Assembly (NCBI GenBank): GCA_021850325.1 | Contig: JAJZMF010000024.1 | Coordinates: forward strand, 62,001-126,000 | Source of the DNA: Actinomycetes bacterium | GTDB lineage: Bacteria; Actinomycetota; Acidimicrobiia; Acidimicrobiales; Palsa-688 | Direction of reading: 5' to 3' | Length of the DNA: 64,000 nt | Shown: piece after piece, positions 46,399-55,551 of the stretch | Layout of the letters: every line of letters starts with the position of its first letter | Position numbering within the stretch: position 1 is the stretch's first letter | Notes under the pieces: model-generated | What the model was told of the DNA's origin: nothing | What the model saw: only the letters and a program-made list of their open reading frames with translations | Database searches by the model: none | Translations under genes and position numbers: made by a program

Positions 46399-47685
46399 TC
46401 AGGCCAGGCCGCTCGGGTTGCCGTGGGCCTCGACCAGGTCGTCGACGAGGGCGACGGTCTGGTCTGTCGACAGCTGTGCCGATAGCAAGGGGTCGAGCAG
46501 GGCAGCCTGGCGCACGGCGTCCCGGCTGTGCTCGAGGATCCCGGCCACCGTCAGGAGCTGCACGTTGACCGCCGTGCGGTTGAGGGCGGCGCACTGCTCG
46601 GGCAGCGCCCCGACGACGCCGGGCACCACCGAGCCGGCATCGGCGAAACAGGGGACCTCGACGCAGCAACCGGTGGGAAGGTTGCTGACCAGGCCGGCCT
46701 GGTTGCCGACGTTGCCCATGAAGCGGTAGGTCTGCCCGCTCTCGAGCGCGGCGACGACCCTGGGCGCGTACTCGTCGCTCTGCGGGCCGAGGGGGCCTGC
46801 GTCCCCGGCCCAGCCGGCCTCCTCTGCGCTGAAGCCCGCTTCGAGGTCGTCGAGGCGGTAGAGGTACTCCCGCACCCGGACCCCGGGTGGGACAGCTGTG
46901 CCCGGGCGCAGGAACCACGGGAAGTACTCGGCGTTGTGCACACTGGACTCGCTCACGAAGTAGCCGAAGCGCCGGAGGATCTCCAGGCGCACCGCCTCCT
47001 CGTGCGTGCTGAGGTCCGCCTGCTCGGCGTAGGCGCGCAGGCGCGGGTACAGGTCGGTGCCGCCCGAGCTCAGCTCCAGGACCCAGGTCATGTGGTTTAT
47101 CCCGGCTGCCGTCCAGGCCAGGTCCGAGCGAGCGACGCCCATGTAGGGGGCTATGGTCGAGATGGTGTGCTCCGTGCCGTGGCAGAGCCCCACGTGGCGC
47201 CCCAACCCGGCCCGCTGCAGGGCCATCACCACCATCGCCATGGGGTTGGTGTAGTTGAGCAGCAGGGCGTCAGGCGCGTTGTCGGCGACGGCTCGGGCGA
47301 TGTCGAGCACCTGGGGCACGGTGCGCAGGGCCCGCGATATCCCTCCGATCCCGTGCGTGTCGGCGATCGTCTGGCGCACGCCGTACTTCTCCGGGATCTC
47401 GAAGTCGACCAGGGTCGCTTCCTTGCCGCCCACCTGGATGCTGTTGATCACGTAGTTGCACCCCCGCACGCCCTCACCGCAGTCCTGGTACGCGGCAACC
47501 GGGACGCGGCGGCCGGCCCGCTCGGCGATGCGCTCCACGGCCCGCTGGGCCCGGGCCAGGCGCCCGGCATCGATGTCGACCAGGTGCACCTCGACGTCTG
47601 ACGTGGATGGTTGTTGGAGCAGGTCGGAGACAACAGTGCGGGTGAAGACGAGACTGCCCGCCCCCACGATGGCCACCTTGGGCAT
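46399..47685 (-). CDS. GH4-family alpha-glycosidase (alpha-glucosidase/alpha-galactosidase type)
   Basis: This 428-residue cytoplasmic glycosidase uses NAD and a divalent metal in an oxidation-elimination mechanism. The NAD-binding N-terminus is VAIVGAGSLVFTRTVVSDLL. Family motifs are QVGGKEATLVDFEIP, DTHGIGGISRALRTVP, LNYTNPMAMV, GLCHGTEH (metal cysteine and histidine) and TAAGINHMTWVL. The MelA/AglA-type CHG and GINH pattern favours an alpha-glucosidase or alpha-galactosidase over 6-phospho-glycosidases. It is the first gene of an operon with the transporter and kinase. AAGGAGGGGAAC precedes the ATG. A 17-bp palindrome upstream probably regulates the operon. Confidence 0.93.
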   Translation of the reverse strand: MPKVAIVGAGSLVFTRTVVSDLLQQPSTSDVEVHLVDIDAGRLARAQRAVERIAERAGRRVPVAAYQDCGEGVRGCNYVINSIQVGGKEATLVDFEIPEKYGVRQTIADTHGIGGISRALRTVPQVLDIARAVADNAPDALLLNYTNPMAMVVMALQRAGLGRHVGLCHGTEHTISTIAPYMGVARSDLAWTAAGINHMTWVLELSSGGTDLYPRLRAYAEQADLSTHEEAVRLEILRRFGYFVSESSVHNAEYFPWFLRPGTAVPPGVRVREYLYRLDDLEAGFSAEEAGWAGDAGPLGPQSDEYAPRVVAALESGQTYRFMGNVGNQAGLVSNLPTGCCVEVPCFADAGSVVPGVVGALPEQCAALNRTAVNVQLLTVAGILEHSRDAVRQAALLDPLLSAQLSTDQTVALVDDLVEAHGNPSGLA

Positions 47686-47703
47686 GTTCCCCTCCTTCGC
47701 CTG

Positions 47704-47777
47704 TCGCCCGTTACGGGCGACCCTGCCGACGGAGGAAACCGTAGCACACTAGAGCGCGATTTAGAACCGTTACGAGC
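47704..47777. promoter_or_regulatory. Palindrome and second CGTTACG site upstream of the GH4 operon
   Basis: TCGCCCGTTACGGGCGA (47704-47720) is a perfect palindrome about one central base, 19 bases before the GH4 start. CGTTACG recurs at 47768-47774 inside GAACCGTTACGAGC, 59 bases away. A pair of such sites suggests a dimeric repressor. No regulator gene is adjacent, so it must be encoded elsewhere. The rest of this 370-base divergent gap (47686-48055) holds an AT-rich stretch near 47740-47765 and the ribosome-binding site of the plus-strand dehydrogenase. Confidence 0.5.
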
Positions 47778-48055
47778 AAGTTCGAGCAGTTGGAGAGGGA
47801 CGGGAGAAGCCCCTGGGCTGGGCCTTCGCGGCCGCCCCCAGGTTCAGGTTCGCTTTGGCCACGGCCCCGCTTGACGGCCCGGGACGGTGGGCGGGCCCGG
47901 GGCACGCGGGACCGGACGCTGAGCGTTTGTGATCATAACGCGCATGACGCCCGGGACTGCCTGTCGCCGGTCCGGCTCGGAAGGCGGCGGCCGAGACCCG
48001 GGCCCCGGCTGAGGCCGGGGGAGGCTAGCCTGGGCCGGGGCGCAGAGGAGGCAAG

Positions 48056-49057
48056 ATCAGAGCCTGGGAGGTTGCCAAGCCGGGCCCGCTCGGTGACGGG
48101 CCCCTGGAGCTCGCGGAGAGGCCGGTGCCCAGGCCCGGCGCCGGCCAGGTACTGGCCCGGGTGTCGACGTGCGGCGTGTGCCGTACGGACCTGCATGTGG
48201 TCGAGGGCGACCTGCCGGTCAGGCGCCCGCGGGTCGTGCCGGGCCACGAGGTGGTGGCCTATGTGGAGGAAGTGGGACCGGGCTGCAGCCGCCTGCAGGC
48301 CGGCCAGCGCATCGGCGTGCCCTGGCTCGGCGGCACCTGTGGACGGTGCCGGTTCTGCCGGTCGGGCAGGGAGAACCTCTGCACCTCGCCGGTCTTCACC
48401 GGCTGGGACATGGACGGCGGTTATGCCGAGCGGGTGGTCGTCGACGAGGCCTTCGCCTACGTGCTCCCCGACCGTTTCGACGACGAGGCGGCAGCCCCCC
48501 TGCTGTGCGCGGGCATCATCGGCTACCGGGCACTGCGCCTGGCAGCGTTGCCACCGGGCGGGCGGCTGGGCATCTACGGCTTCGGCGGCTCGGCCCATCT
48601 CACGGCGCAGGTGGCGGTGGCGCAGGGTGCCACAGTGCACGTCATGACCCGTTCGGAGCAGGACCGGGAGCTGGCCCTGTCGTTGGGGGCGGCATCGGCC
48701 GGCCCGGTGGCCGGCCCACCGCCTGAGCCCCTCGACTCGGCGATCGTCTTCGCTCCGGTGGGGACGTTGGTGCCTGTGGCCCTGGAGGCGCTGGACAGAG
48801 GTGGCACCCTGGCTCTGGCAGGCATCCACCTGAGCGACGTCCCGGTGCTCGACTACCAGCGGCACCTGTTCCAGGAGCGCTGCCTGCGCAGTGTGACGGC
48901 CAACACCAGGGCCGACGGCGAGGCCTTCCTGGCCATCGCGGCCCGCATCGGGCTGGCGCCCACCACGGTGGCTTATCCCCTCGACGCCGCCGACCGCGCC
49001 CTGTCCGACCTCTCCGAGGGCCGCTTTCGTGGAGCGGCCGTGCTGCACGTGCTTTGA
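48056..49057 (+). CDS. Zinc-binding alcohol dehydrogenase, apparent ATC start
   Basis: This 333-residue medium-chain dehydrogenase (AdhP-like) has catalytic zinc ligands in [15 protein letters not shown] and [14 protein letters not shown]. The complete structural-zinc loop is [15 protein letters not shown], and the cofactor fold is [22 protein letters not shown]. The expected N-terminus, [22 protein letters not shown], is encoded in frame upstream of the first GTG (48125). The only initiator between it and the preceding in-frame TAG (48026) is ATC 48056, four bases after GAGGAGG. Starting at GTG 48125 would remove a conserved beta strand. The next gene's TTG overlaps its stop (TTGA). Confidence 0.88.
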   Translation: MRAWEVAKPGPLGDGPLELAERPVPRPGAGQVLARVSTCGVCRTDLHVVEGDLPVRRPRVVPGHEVVAYVEEVGPGCSRLQAGQRIGVPWLGGTCGRCRFCRSGRENLCTSPVFTGWDMDGGYAERVVVDEAFAYVLPDRFDDEAAAPLLCAGIIGYRALRLAALPPGGRLGIYGFGGSAHLTAQVAVAQGATVHVMTRSEQDRELALSLGAASAGPVAGPPPEPLDSAIVFAPVGTLVPVALEALDRGGTLALAGIHLSDVPVLDYQRHLFQERCLRSVTANTRADGEAFLAIAARIGLAPTTVAYPLDAADRALSDLSEGRFRGAAVLHVL

Positions 49058-50469
49058 GCCGCCCCAGGTTGCACCGCCGGAGGCCGCCGAGTCCCAGGGC
49101 GCTGCTGTCCCTGGCGGCGCTGCTGGCTGTTTTGGGCCCGGCCGGCCTGGTGGGGTGGGGCCCGGCCCCGGCACGGGCGGCGGGTGGCGGCCCGGCCTGG
49201 CGTCAGGGGCCCTTGTCGCCCACGGTCGAGGCTCTGGGAGCCCCCTCCCTGGGGTCGCCACCGGCATCGGGGGCCTATGTGGCCGGGGTGGCGGCCGCAC
49301 CTTCCGGCCGTGGCTACTACGTGCTGAGAGCCGATGGCGAGGTGGACGCCTACGGGGTGCCCTCCTACGGCTCGGTGCCGGTCCGCCTGCCCGTGGGCGT
49401 CACGGCCACCGGGATCGCGGTCGACCCGGCCACCGGCGGATACTGGGTGCTCGGCTCGATGGGCCAGGTATGGGCCTTCCACGCCCCCTACCTGGGGAGG
49501 GTGCGGGTCCCCGGGGGCGGCTGGGGCCAGTACCCCGCCACGGTCGCCATAGCCGCGGCCCCGGCCGGCCGTGGGTACTACGTGCTGCGTGCCAACGGGG
49601 CCGTGGCCCACTTTGGCGCCCCCTTCTACGGCGACGTGTCGCACCGCCTGCACTACGGGGCGACTGCGCCTGTCGTGGCCACCTCGCTCGCTGTCGACCC
49701 GGCCACCGGTGGCTACTGGGTGCTCACTTCCGACGGAGGCCTGTACAGTTTCCACGCTCCGTTCCGAGGGGCCCCCGGCCCGGGCCGTGCGCAGCCCACG
49801 GCCCTGGTGGGGCTGCCGGGAGGTGGGTACCTGGTGGCCAGGGCCGATGGGAGCGTCGAGACCTTCACCACCGGGGCCCGCCCGGTCGGCGTGGCGCCGG
49901 CACTGCCTCTCGGCGCCGCCCTGACCGGCGCGGCCCGCGACCCGGCTACCGGCGGGGTCTGGCTGGCCCTGGACCACACCTTCGTGGGTGGCTACCTCAA
50001 CCCGTTGCGCTCGGTGGTGTCACTGGTGCCCCAGGAAGTGGACCAGGGCGTCGACTACTGCGGCTCGGGGCCCGTGTACGCCATCGGGCCGGGCGTGGTG
50101 CTGAACACGCTCAACCCACAGTGGCCCGGCGGTGCTTTCATAAGCTACCGGCTCCTCGCCGGCCCGGCGGCCGGTGAGGTGGTGTACGTGGCCGAGGACG
50201 TGGCACCGGCCGTGAGGGTAGGGGAGGGCGTCGGGCCTTCGAGCGTCCTCGGCTACGTCCGGGACGCGGGCACCTGCATGGAGACCGGTTGGGCCAACGC
50301 GGCTGACCCGGGTGAGCAGGCGGCGGGCCACTTCGAGTACGACGGGCGCAACTCGACGGCCTACGGGTTGAACTTCGACCAGCTGCTGGAGGCCCTCGGT
50401 GCCCGTCCCGGCCTTGTGCAGCCCGACGGGCCGCCGGGACCTCTGCCCCGTTGGTGGCCCCGGTGGTGA
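49054..50469 (+). CDS. Secreted repeat protein with M23-like C-terminal region
   Basis: This 471-residue exported protein has a signal peptide ([20 protein letters not shown]) followed by at least four repeats of about 45-50 residues with the core [10 protein letters not shown] or [11 protein letters not shown] then F.APFYG. They probably form a beta-propeller-like structure. The C-terminal 150 residues ([60 protein letters not shown]) resemble an M23 peptidase-like fold, but the HxxxD and HxH metal ligands are not evident, so it may be a binding domain. It is coupled to the dehydrogenase by TTGA overlap. Confidence 0.78.
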   Translation: MSRPRLHRRRPPSPRALLSLAALLAVLGPAGLVGWGPAPARAAGGGPAWRQGPLSPTVEALGAPSLGSPPASGAYVAGVAAAPSGRGYYVLRADGEVDAYGVPSYGSVPVRLPVGVTATGIAVDPATGGYWVLGSMGQVWAFHAPYLGRVRVPGGGWGQYPATVAIAAAPAGRGYYVLRANGAVAHFGAPFYGDVSHRLHYGATAPVVATSLAVDPATGGYWVLTSDGGLYSFHAPFRGAPGPGRAQPTALVGLPGGGYLVARADGSVETFTTGARPVGVAPALPLGAALTGAARDPATGGVWLALDHTFVGGYLNPLRSVVSLVPQEVDQGVDYCGSGPVYAIGPGVVLNTLNPQWPGGAFISYRLLAGPAAGEVVYVAEDVAPAVRVGEGVGPSSVLGYVRDAGTCMETGWANAADPGEQAAGHFEYDGRNSTAYGLNFDQLLEALGARPGLVQPDGPPGPLPRWWPRW

Positions 50470-50622
50470 GCTGCCGGGCGGCGGGCCCAAAGCCAGGCCC
50501 CGACTAGGGCCGTTGGCCACCTCTGGGGCCCCAACTGTGCCGTCCGGCTGACGTGGCCGCCGGTGGGCCGCCATGATGGGCGGCATGGTGAAGCTTGCGA
50601 GCACTGGCACCGGGGCCCTGCG

Positions 50623-52785
50623 GTGAGCCGTACCGTCCTCGTCGCCCCGACCGGGCACGGGGTGGGCCTTACCTCCACCTGCCTCGGCCTGGTGCGCGCC
50701 CTGCAGCAGCGGGGCGTCGACGTGGCCTTCTACAAGCCCCTGGCCCAGCCGGGCAGTGAGGCCGGCCAGCCCGACCGTTCGACCGCGCTGGTGCGGCTCA
50801 CGGCAGGCCTGTCGGCGCCGGAACCGATCCCGGCCGACGAGGTCGAGGCCCGCCTCAGCCAGAGCGGGCTGGACGAGCTCATGCAGGAGGTCGTGGCCAC
50901 ATCTGAGCCCGTCTGCTCGGCCCACGACGTCGTGGTGGCGGAGGGGCTGGTGCCGGCCGAGGGCCTCGTGTACTCGGGGCGGGTCAACATGGCCCTGGCG
51001 AAGGCTCTCGATGCCGATGTCGTCCTGGTGGGGGCCCCGGGCCCGGGAACCTCGCCCGGCCACCTGGCCGAGACCATGGCGATCGCGGCCCAGAGCTACC
51101 GGAGCAACGAGCAGGACCGGGTGGTGGGCGCCATCGTCAACCGGGCGTCGTCCACCATGCCGGCCGACGTGGGCACCATGGCGGCCGCCCTGCGGGAGCG
51201 TGGCCTGCCCCTGGCCGGTGTGGTGCCCTTCAGCCGGGAGCTCACCTGGCCCCGGGTACAGGACATCGTGCGCGCCCTGCAGGCCCGGGGCCTGCGGGTG
51301 GAGCCCATGAACGAGGGGGAGCCGGACCGACGGGTCAAAGAGGTCATCGTTGCCGCCCAGGGCCTTCCCGGGCTGCTCCCCGTACTGCGCGAAGGGGTCC
51401 TGGTGATAGTGCCAGGGGACCGTCACGAGGTCATCCTCTCGTCGTGCCTGGCGGCCATGAACGGGGCCCGCCTGGCGGGGCTGCTGCTGAGCGTCGGGAT
51501 CGAGCCCGACCCCCGGGTGTGGGAGCTGTGCCGGCCTGCAGCGCGCAGCGGGCTGCCCATCTTCCTCAGCCCCGAGCTGAGCTACGAGACGGCGACCGTG
51601 GTGCACGACATCGACCCCCAGGTGCCCACCGACGACCTGGAGCGGGCGGGGAAGGTGACCGCCACGGTGGCAGCGTCCCTGGACGACGGCTGGTTGGCCA
51701 CTCTTTCGGGGACCACCCACGCCAGGCGGCTCAGCCCACCCGCGTTCCGTCACCGTCTCACCAGTGCAGCCCGGGCAGCGGCCAAGCGGATCGTGCTGCC
51801 CGAGGGCACCGAGCCCCGCACCTTGCAGGCCGCCGTGCTGTGCCAGGAGCTCGGGATCGCCCGGCCGGTCCTGCTCGGCCAGCGGGACGAGGTGACGGCC
51901 CAGGCGGCCGGCCTGGGCCTGGCGCTCCCCGGGGGCACCGAGGTCATCGACCCCGTGGAGGTGGCGGAACGCTATGTGGGCCCCCTGGTGGAGGCCCGTC
52001 GGCACAAGGGCATGACCGAGGACATGGCCCGCGACCAGCTGGCTGACCCCATCACCGTGGGCACGATGATGCTGCGCCTGGACGAGGTGGACGGCCTGGT
52101 GGCCGGGGCGCGGCACACGACGGCGGCCACCCTGCGCCCGGCACTGCAACTGCTGGGCACGGCTCCCGGCGCGGGGCTCGTCTCCTCGGTGTTCTTCATG
52201 TGCCTGCCCGACGAGGTCGTCGTCTACGGGGACTGTGCCGTGAACCCGAGCCCCTCCGCCGCCCAGTTGGCCGACATCGCCCGCCAGAGCGCTGCCACGG
52301 CGCGGGCCTTCGGGATCGAGCCCAGGGTGGCCATGATCAGCTTCTCGACCGGCACCTCGGGCGCCGGGGCCGATGTGGACAAGGTGGCCGAGGCCACCAG
52401 GCTGGTGCGCCAACTGGAACCGGAGCTGGTCGTGGACGGGCCCCTCCAGTACGACGCTGCGTCGGTGGCATCGGTGGCCCGCACCAAGGCCCCGGGCAGC
52501 GTGGTCGCCGGCCGGGCCACGGTGTTCATCTTCCCCGACCTGAACACCGGGAACACGACCTACAAGGCGGTGCAGCGCAGCGCCGACGTGGTGAGCATCG
52601 GGCCGGTGCTGCAGGGCCTGGCCAAACCTGTCAACGACCTCTCCCGTGGCGCCCTGGTGGAGGACATCGTGTACACGATCAGCGTGACCGCCATCCAGGC
52701 GGCACAACGGGCCGGGGAAGCCCCGGTGGCGGCCACGGGTGCCGCAGGGGACAGGGGCCCTGGCGCTCCCGTCCTGGCCCGCTGA
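50623..52785 (+). CDS. pta: Phosphate acetyltransferase (long form with regulatory N-domain)
   Basis: This enzyme converts acetyl-CoA and phosphate to acetyl phosphate and CoA. It has 720 residues, as in the long Pta type. An N-terminal BioD-like P-loop-derived domain (VLVAPTGHGVGLTSTCLGLVRAL) is followed by a DRTGG region (about 215-330). The catalytic PTA_PTB domain starts near RIVLPEGTEPRTLQAAVL and has VAGARHTTAATLRPALQ, YGDCAVNPSPSAAQLADIA, MISFSTGTSGAG and FPDLNTGNTTYKAVQR. GTG 50623 is chosen because the P-loop domain begins at once. No acetate kinase gene is linked. Acetate transporter and acs genes lie 10 kb away. Confidence 0.95.
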   Translation: MSRTVLVAPTGHGVGLTSTCLGLVRALQQRGVDVAFYKPLAQPGSEAGQPDRSTALVRLTAGLSAPEPIPADEVEARLSQSGLDELMQEVVATSEPVCSAHDVVVAEGLVPAEGLVYSGRVNMALAKALDADVVLVGAPGPGTSPGHLAETMAIAAQSYRSNEQDRVVGAIVNRASSTMPADVGTMAAALRERGLPLAGVVPFSRELTWPRVQDIVRALQARGLRVEPMNEGEPDRRVKEVIVAAQGLPGLLPVLREGVLVIVPGDRHEVILSSCLAAMNGARLAGLLLSVGIEPDPRVWELCRPAARSGLPIFLSPELSYETATVVHDIDPQVPTDDLERAGKVTATVAASLDDGWLATLSGTTHARRLSPPAFRHRLTSAARAAAKRIVLPEGTEPRTLQAAVLCQELGIARPVLLGQRDEVTAQAAGLGLALPGGTEVIDPVEVAERYVGPLVEARRHKGMTEDMARDQLADPITVGTMMLRLDEVDGLVAGARHTTAATLRPALQLLGTAPGAGLVSSVFFMCLPDEVVVYGDCAVNPSPSAAQLADIARQSAATARAFGIEPRVAMISFSTGTSGAGADVDKVAEATRLVRQLEPELVVDGPLQYDAASVASVARTKAPGSVVAGRATVFIFPDLNTGNTTYKAVQRSADVVSIGPVLQGLAKPVNDLSRGALVEDIVYTISVTAIQAAQRAGEAPVAATGAAGDRGPGAPVLAR

Positions 52786-52786
52786 G

Positions 52787-53401
52787 CTAGGGCGCCACCC
52801 AGCTCGCCCTCAGGCTGGCCGGGTGGTCGAGGAGCGCCCAGGTGAGCGTGTTGCCCTTGCGCGAGGTGGCGTTGGCCTGCACGACCCGGCCCGGCAGTAC
52901 GAGGGTGATGTCGTAGGAGAAGCCCGTTGCCTTGAGCTGGGCCACGGAGAGGGACTGGACCTGGCCGGCCGCCTTGGAGAGGTCCGTTGCCGACTTGTCG
53001 AAGGTCCCCACTACGGACCACTGCTTGCCATTGTGGGTCATGACGAAGCTCTTGAAGAGGGGGGCGGCGCCCTGGCTGGAGGAGGTCTCGAGCTTTTGCA
53101 GCTCGGCCAGTGAGGTCTCGTGCAGGGTCACCTTCACCCCCTGCCACCCGCTGGCGTCGGTGTAGCGGCTCACCGAGACCTGCCCGGGCAGCTGGTGCTG
53201 CTTGAACTGGGAGAGGGGGGACGTGGTGCCGGTGCCCCCGAGGTCGCGGAGCAGTTGCGGGCTGTAGGTGATCGTCGCTGTCACCTCACTGGTGCCGTTG
53301 GGGCTGACGTCCACCGTCTCCTGGACGTGCATGCACCCGGCCAGAGCAGCGGCGCCGAGGACGAGGGCGGGGACGGCCAGGGCACGGCGGGTGATCGGCA
53401 C
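52787..53401 (-). CDS. LppM-family lipoprotein
   Basis: This 204-residue membrane-anchored lipoprotein has signal peptide and lipobox VLGAAALAGC near residue 20-24, followed by MHVQETVDVSPNGTSEVTATITYS, typical of the actinobacterial LppM family. Unlike mycobacterial LppM, no C-terminal membrane span is obvious. GTG 53401 follows CCCAGGAGGTCCTCGCC. Its stop is one base from the convergent pta stop. It lies 91 bases downstream of the peptide-type permease genes on the same strand. Function is not established; mycobacterial LppM is linked to phagosome biology. Confidence 0.82.
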   Translation of the reverse strand: MPITRRALAVPALVLGAAALAGCMHVQETVDVSPNGTSEVTATITYSPQLLRDLGGTGTTSPLSQFKQHQLPGQVSVSRYTDASGWQGVKVTLHETSLAELQKLETSSSQGAAPLFKSFVMTHNGKQWSVVGTFDKSATDLSKAAGQVQSLSVAQLKATGFSYDITLVLPGRVVQANATSRKGNTLTWALLDHPASLRASWVAP

Positions 53402-53492
53402 GGCGAGGACCTCCTGGGGGGTGAGAGCCAGCTTTTCCCGCACGGTAGCAGAGGGCGCAGCCCGGGCGACGGTGCCACTGCCCGGGGCCGGC

Positions 53493-54497
53493 TCAGCGCC
53501 GCTGCAGCCGTACGTCGAGGCTGTCGCGCAGGGCGTCGCCGATGAAGTTGAAGGCGACCACGGTGAGCACGATGGCCACGCCGGCCGGGTAGAGCTGCCA
53601 CCAGTAGCCGTCGTAGATGACCGTCACCCCGTTGGAGAGCATGCCGCCCCAGGTGGGCACGGTGTCGGGGAGGCCCAGGCCGAGGAAGCTGAGCGAGGCC
53701 AGCGCCAGGATGGCGTCGGCAATGAGGAACGAGGTGTTGACCATTATCGTGCCTATGGCGTTGGGCACGATGTGGCGCAGCACGATCCGGACCTGGGTGC
53801 CTCCGGCCACCCGCACGGCCTGGACGTACTCACGGGTGCGCAGCGTGAGCGCCTCCCCCCTCACCAGGCGCGCCGGGCCCAGCCAGGCGATGAAGCTGAG
53901 CACCACGATCATGAGCGGCAGGTTGGGCGAGAAGATGGCGGAGAGCAGGATGAGCAGGAAGAGCGTGGGCAGGGAGTAGAGGGCGTCCACGATGCGCATC
54001 ATCACGGCGTCCACCAGGCCGCCCGCAACAGCTGAGACCGCCCCGTAGAGGGTCCCGAACACCGCGGCGCAGAGGCCGGCCGCCACGCCGATCTCGATCG
54101 AGCTCTGGCCCGCCACCATGAGGCGGCCCAGGACGTCGAAGCCCTCACCGTCGGTCCCGAGGAGGTGCCCGGCGCTCGGGCCGTAGTTGGAGAAGGCCGG
54201 GTTGAGGGTCTTCTGGTCGGTGACGTACAGGTGAGGCCCGACGAAGCTGAACAGGACGAGGAAGACGAGCATCCCCAGGCCGGCGATGGCCAGCTTGTTC
54301 TCCAGGAAGGTGGCCAGGGTGAGGCGGAAGAGACTGGTGCGCTTCGCGTCCTCGGCCGTCCCGCCCGCCTCGAACGCCACCTCGGGCAAGGGGCCGGGCC
54401 CGATGTCGGAAGGTCCGGGCTTGTCGGGGAGGCCGGTGTCCTCGGTCCAGGCCAGCGGCTCGCCGGCCTGCCGGCCCGGGTCGGGTGCGGGGCCCAT
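53493..54497 (-). CDS. Peptide/nickel-type ABC transporter permease, DppC/OppC-like
   Basis: This 334-residue inner-membrane subunit of an oligopeptide-type importer has the OppC_N motif (FLENKLAIAGLGMLVFLVLFSFVGPHLY) and the ATPase-contact loop EYVQAVRVAGGTQVRIVLRHIVPN. Its LLGTDGEGFDVLGRLMVAGQ stretch is characteristic. It is coupled to the DppB-type gene by TGATG. No DppD/DppF ATPase genes are in the cluster, which is unusual for this class. Confidence 0.94.
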   Translation of the reverse strand: MGPAPDPGRQAGEPLAWTEDTGLPDKPGPSDIGPGPLPEVAFEAGGTAEDAKRTSLFRLTLATFLENKLAIAGLGMLVFLVLFSFVGPHLYVTDQKTLNPAFSNYGPSAGHLLGTDGEGFDVLGRLMVAGQSSIEIGVAAGLCAAVFGTLYGAVSAVAGGLVDAVMMRIVDALYSLPTLFLLILLSAIFSPNLPLMIVVLSFIAWLGPARLVRGEALTLRTREYVQAVRVAGGTQVRIVLRHIVPNAIGTIMVNTSFLIADAILALASLSFLGLGLPDTVPTWGGMLSNGVTVIYDGYWWQLYPAGVAIVLTVVAFNFIGDALRDSLDVRLQRR

Positions 54498-55441
54498 CAG
54501 TAGCGGATCCTGGGGTCGAGGACGGCGTAGCCGATGTCGGCCACCAGGTTGCCCACGATGACGCCCACCGCGGCCACCAGGGTCAGGCCGAGGAGCACCG
54601 AGAAGTCCTCAGAGGTGGCCGACTGGATGAAGAGCAGGCCCACTCCGGGGTAGTTGAAGACGTCCTCGGTGATGACGGCCCCGCCGAGGACCCCGGGGAC
54701 CGAGAGCCCGATCAGGGTGGCCATCGGTATGAGGGAGTTGCGCAGAGCGTGGCGCAACAGCACCAGCCGTTCGCTCAGGCCCTTGGCCCGGGCCGTTCGG
54801 ATGTAGTCCTGGGCCAGGCTGTCGATCATGGCCGAGCGCATGTAGCGGCTGTAGGAGGCGATGCTCACCAGGGCCAGGGTGGCCACCGGCAGTACCAGGC
54901 CCTGCCAGTCGGAGAGGATGGCACCCAGGCTCGTGCCCGAGGGGGCGGACGGGGGGAGCACGTGGAGGCTGATGGCGAAGATCTCTATGAGGATGATGCC
55001 CAACCAGAAGGTGGGGAAGGAGTAGAGCACGAACGAGGTGCCCGTGAGCACGTAGTCGTCGATCTTGTTGCGCCTGACCGCCTGGAGGACCCCGAGGGGG
55101 ACCGCGACCGTGATCGCCACCAGGGTGGCCAGGCTGAGCAGCAGGACGGACTTGGGGAACCTCTGCAGGAACAGCTGGGCCACCGAGGCGTTCTGCAGGT
55201 AGGAGAAGCCGAGGTTGCCGTGGGCCAGGTGGTCGAGGTAGATCCAGAACTGGTACCACACGGGCCGGTCAAAGCCGTTGAGCTTGTCGAAGGCGGCGAC
55301 CGCGGCCGGCTGGGCCTTCACGCCCAGCTCTGCACGTGCCGGGTTGCCGGGGAGCATGTGGAACATCAAGAACATGACCATGGTGACGAGCAGCAGCACC
55401 ACCACCGACTGCCCGATGCGCCTGATTATGTAACCCGTCAA
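54497..55441 (-). CDS. Peptide-type ABC transporter permease, DppB/OppB-like
   Basis: This 314-residue membrane partner of the DppC-like protein begins YIIRRIGQSVVVLLLVTMVMF, the normal DppB start. The contact loop is QDYIRTARAKGLSERLVLLRHALRNSLIP. The start is TTG 55441, with CGGAGCGCTCCAG upstream. A very strong hairpin lies between the binding-protein stop and this start, probably tuning its expression. Confidence 0.94.
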   Translation of the reverse strand: MTGYIIRRIGQSVVVLLLVTMVMFLMFHMLPGNPARAELGVKAQPAAVAAFDKLNGFDRPVWYQFWIYLDHLAHGNLGFSYLQNASVAQLFLQRFPKSVLLLSLATLVAITVAVPLGVLQAVRRNKIDDYVLTGTSFVLYSFPTFWLGIILIEIFAISLHVLPPSAPSGTSLGAILSDWQGLVLPVATLALVSIASYSRYMRSAMIDSLAQDYIRTARAKGLSERLVLLRHALRNSLIPMATLIGLSVPGVLGGAVITEDVFNYPGVGLLFIQSATSEDFSVLLGLTLVAAVGVIVGNLVADIGYAVLDPRIRY

Positions 55442-55470
55442 CTGGAGCGCTCCGAAAGTTGGGCTGCCGA

Positions 55471-55506
55471 CCAGTGGGCCGGCCCTGCAGGGGGCCGGCC
55501 CACTGG
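55471..55506 (-). terminator. Perfect 15-bp hairpin between binding protein and permease genes
   Basis: CCAGTGGGCCGGCCC (55471-55485) and GGGCCGGCCCACTGG (55492-55506) pair perfectly around a six-base loop. There is no T-run. It stands 45 bases past the binding-protein stop and 30 bases before the permease start. Most likely it protects the upstream message or partially terminates, giving more binding protein than channel. Confidence 0.7.
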
Positions 55507-55551
55507 CCCCCTGCCTGACCGCCCGCTGGTCGGGCTACCTGATCTCGTGAC

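Noticed and set aside
48125-49057. GTG 48125 as the dehydrogenase start
   Set aside because: It removes a conserved N-terminal strand that is encoded in frame just upstream, and it lacks a ribosome-binding site.
50020-52707. Very long minus-strand open frame (about 895 codons) opposite pta
   Set aside because: Its composition (histidine-, glycine- and arginine-rich, no domains) is that of an antisense shadow in GC-rich DNA, and the plus strand encodes a clear Pta.
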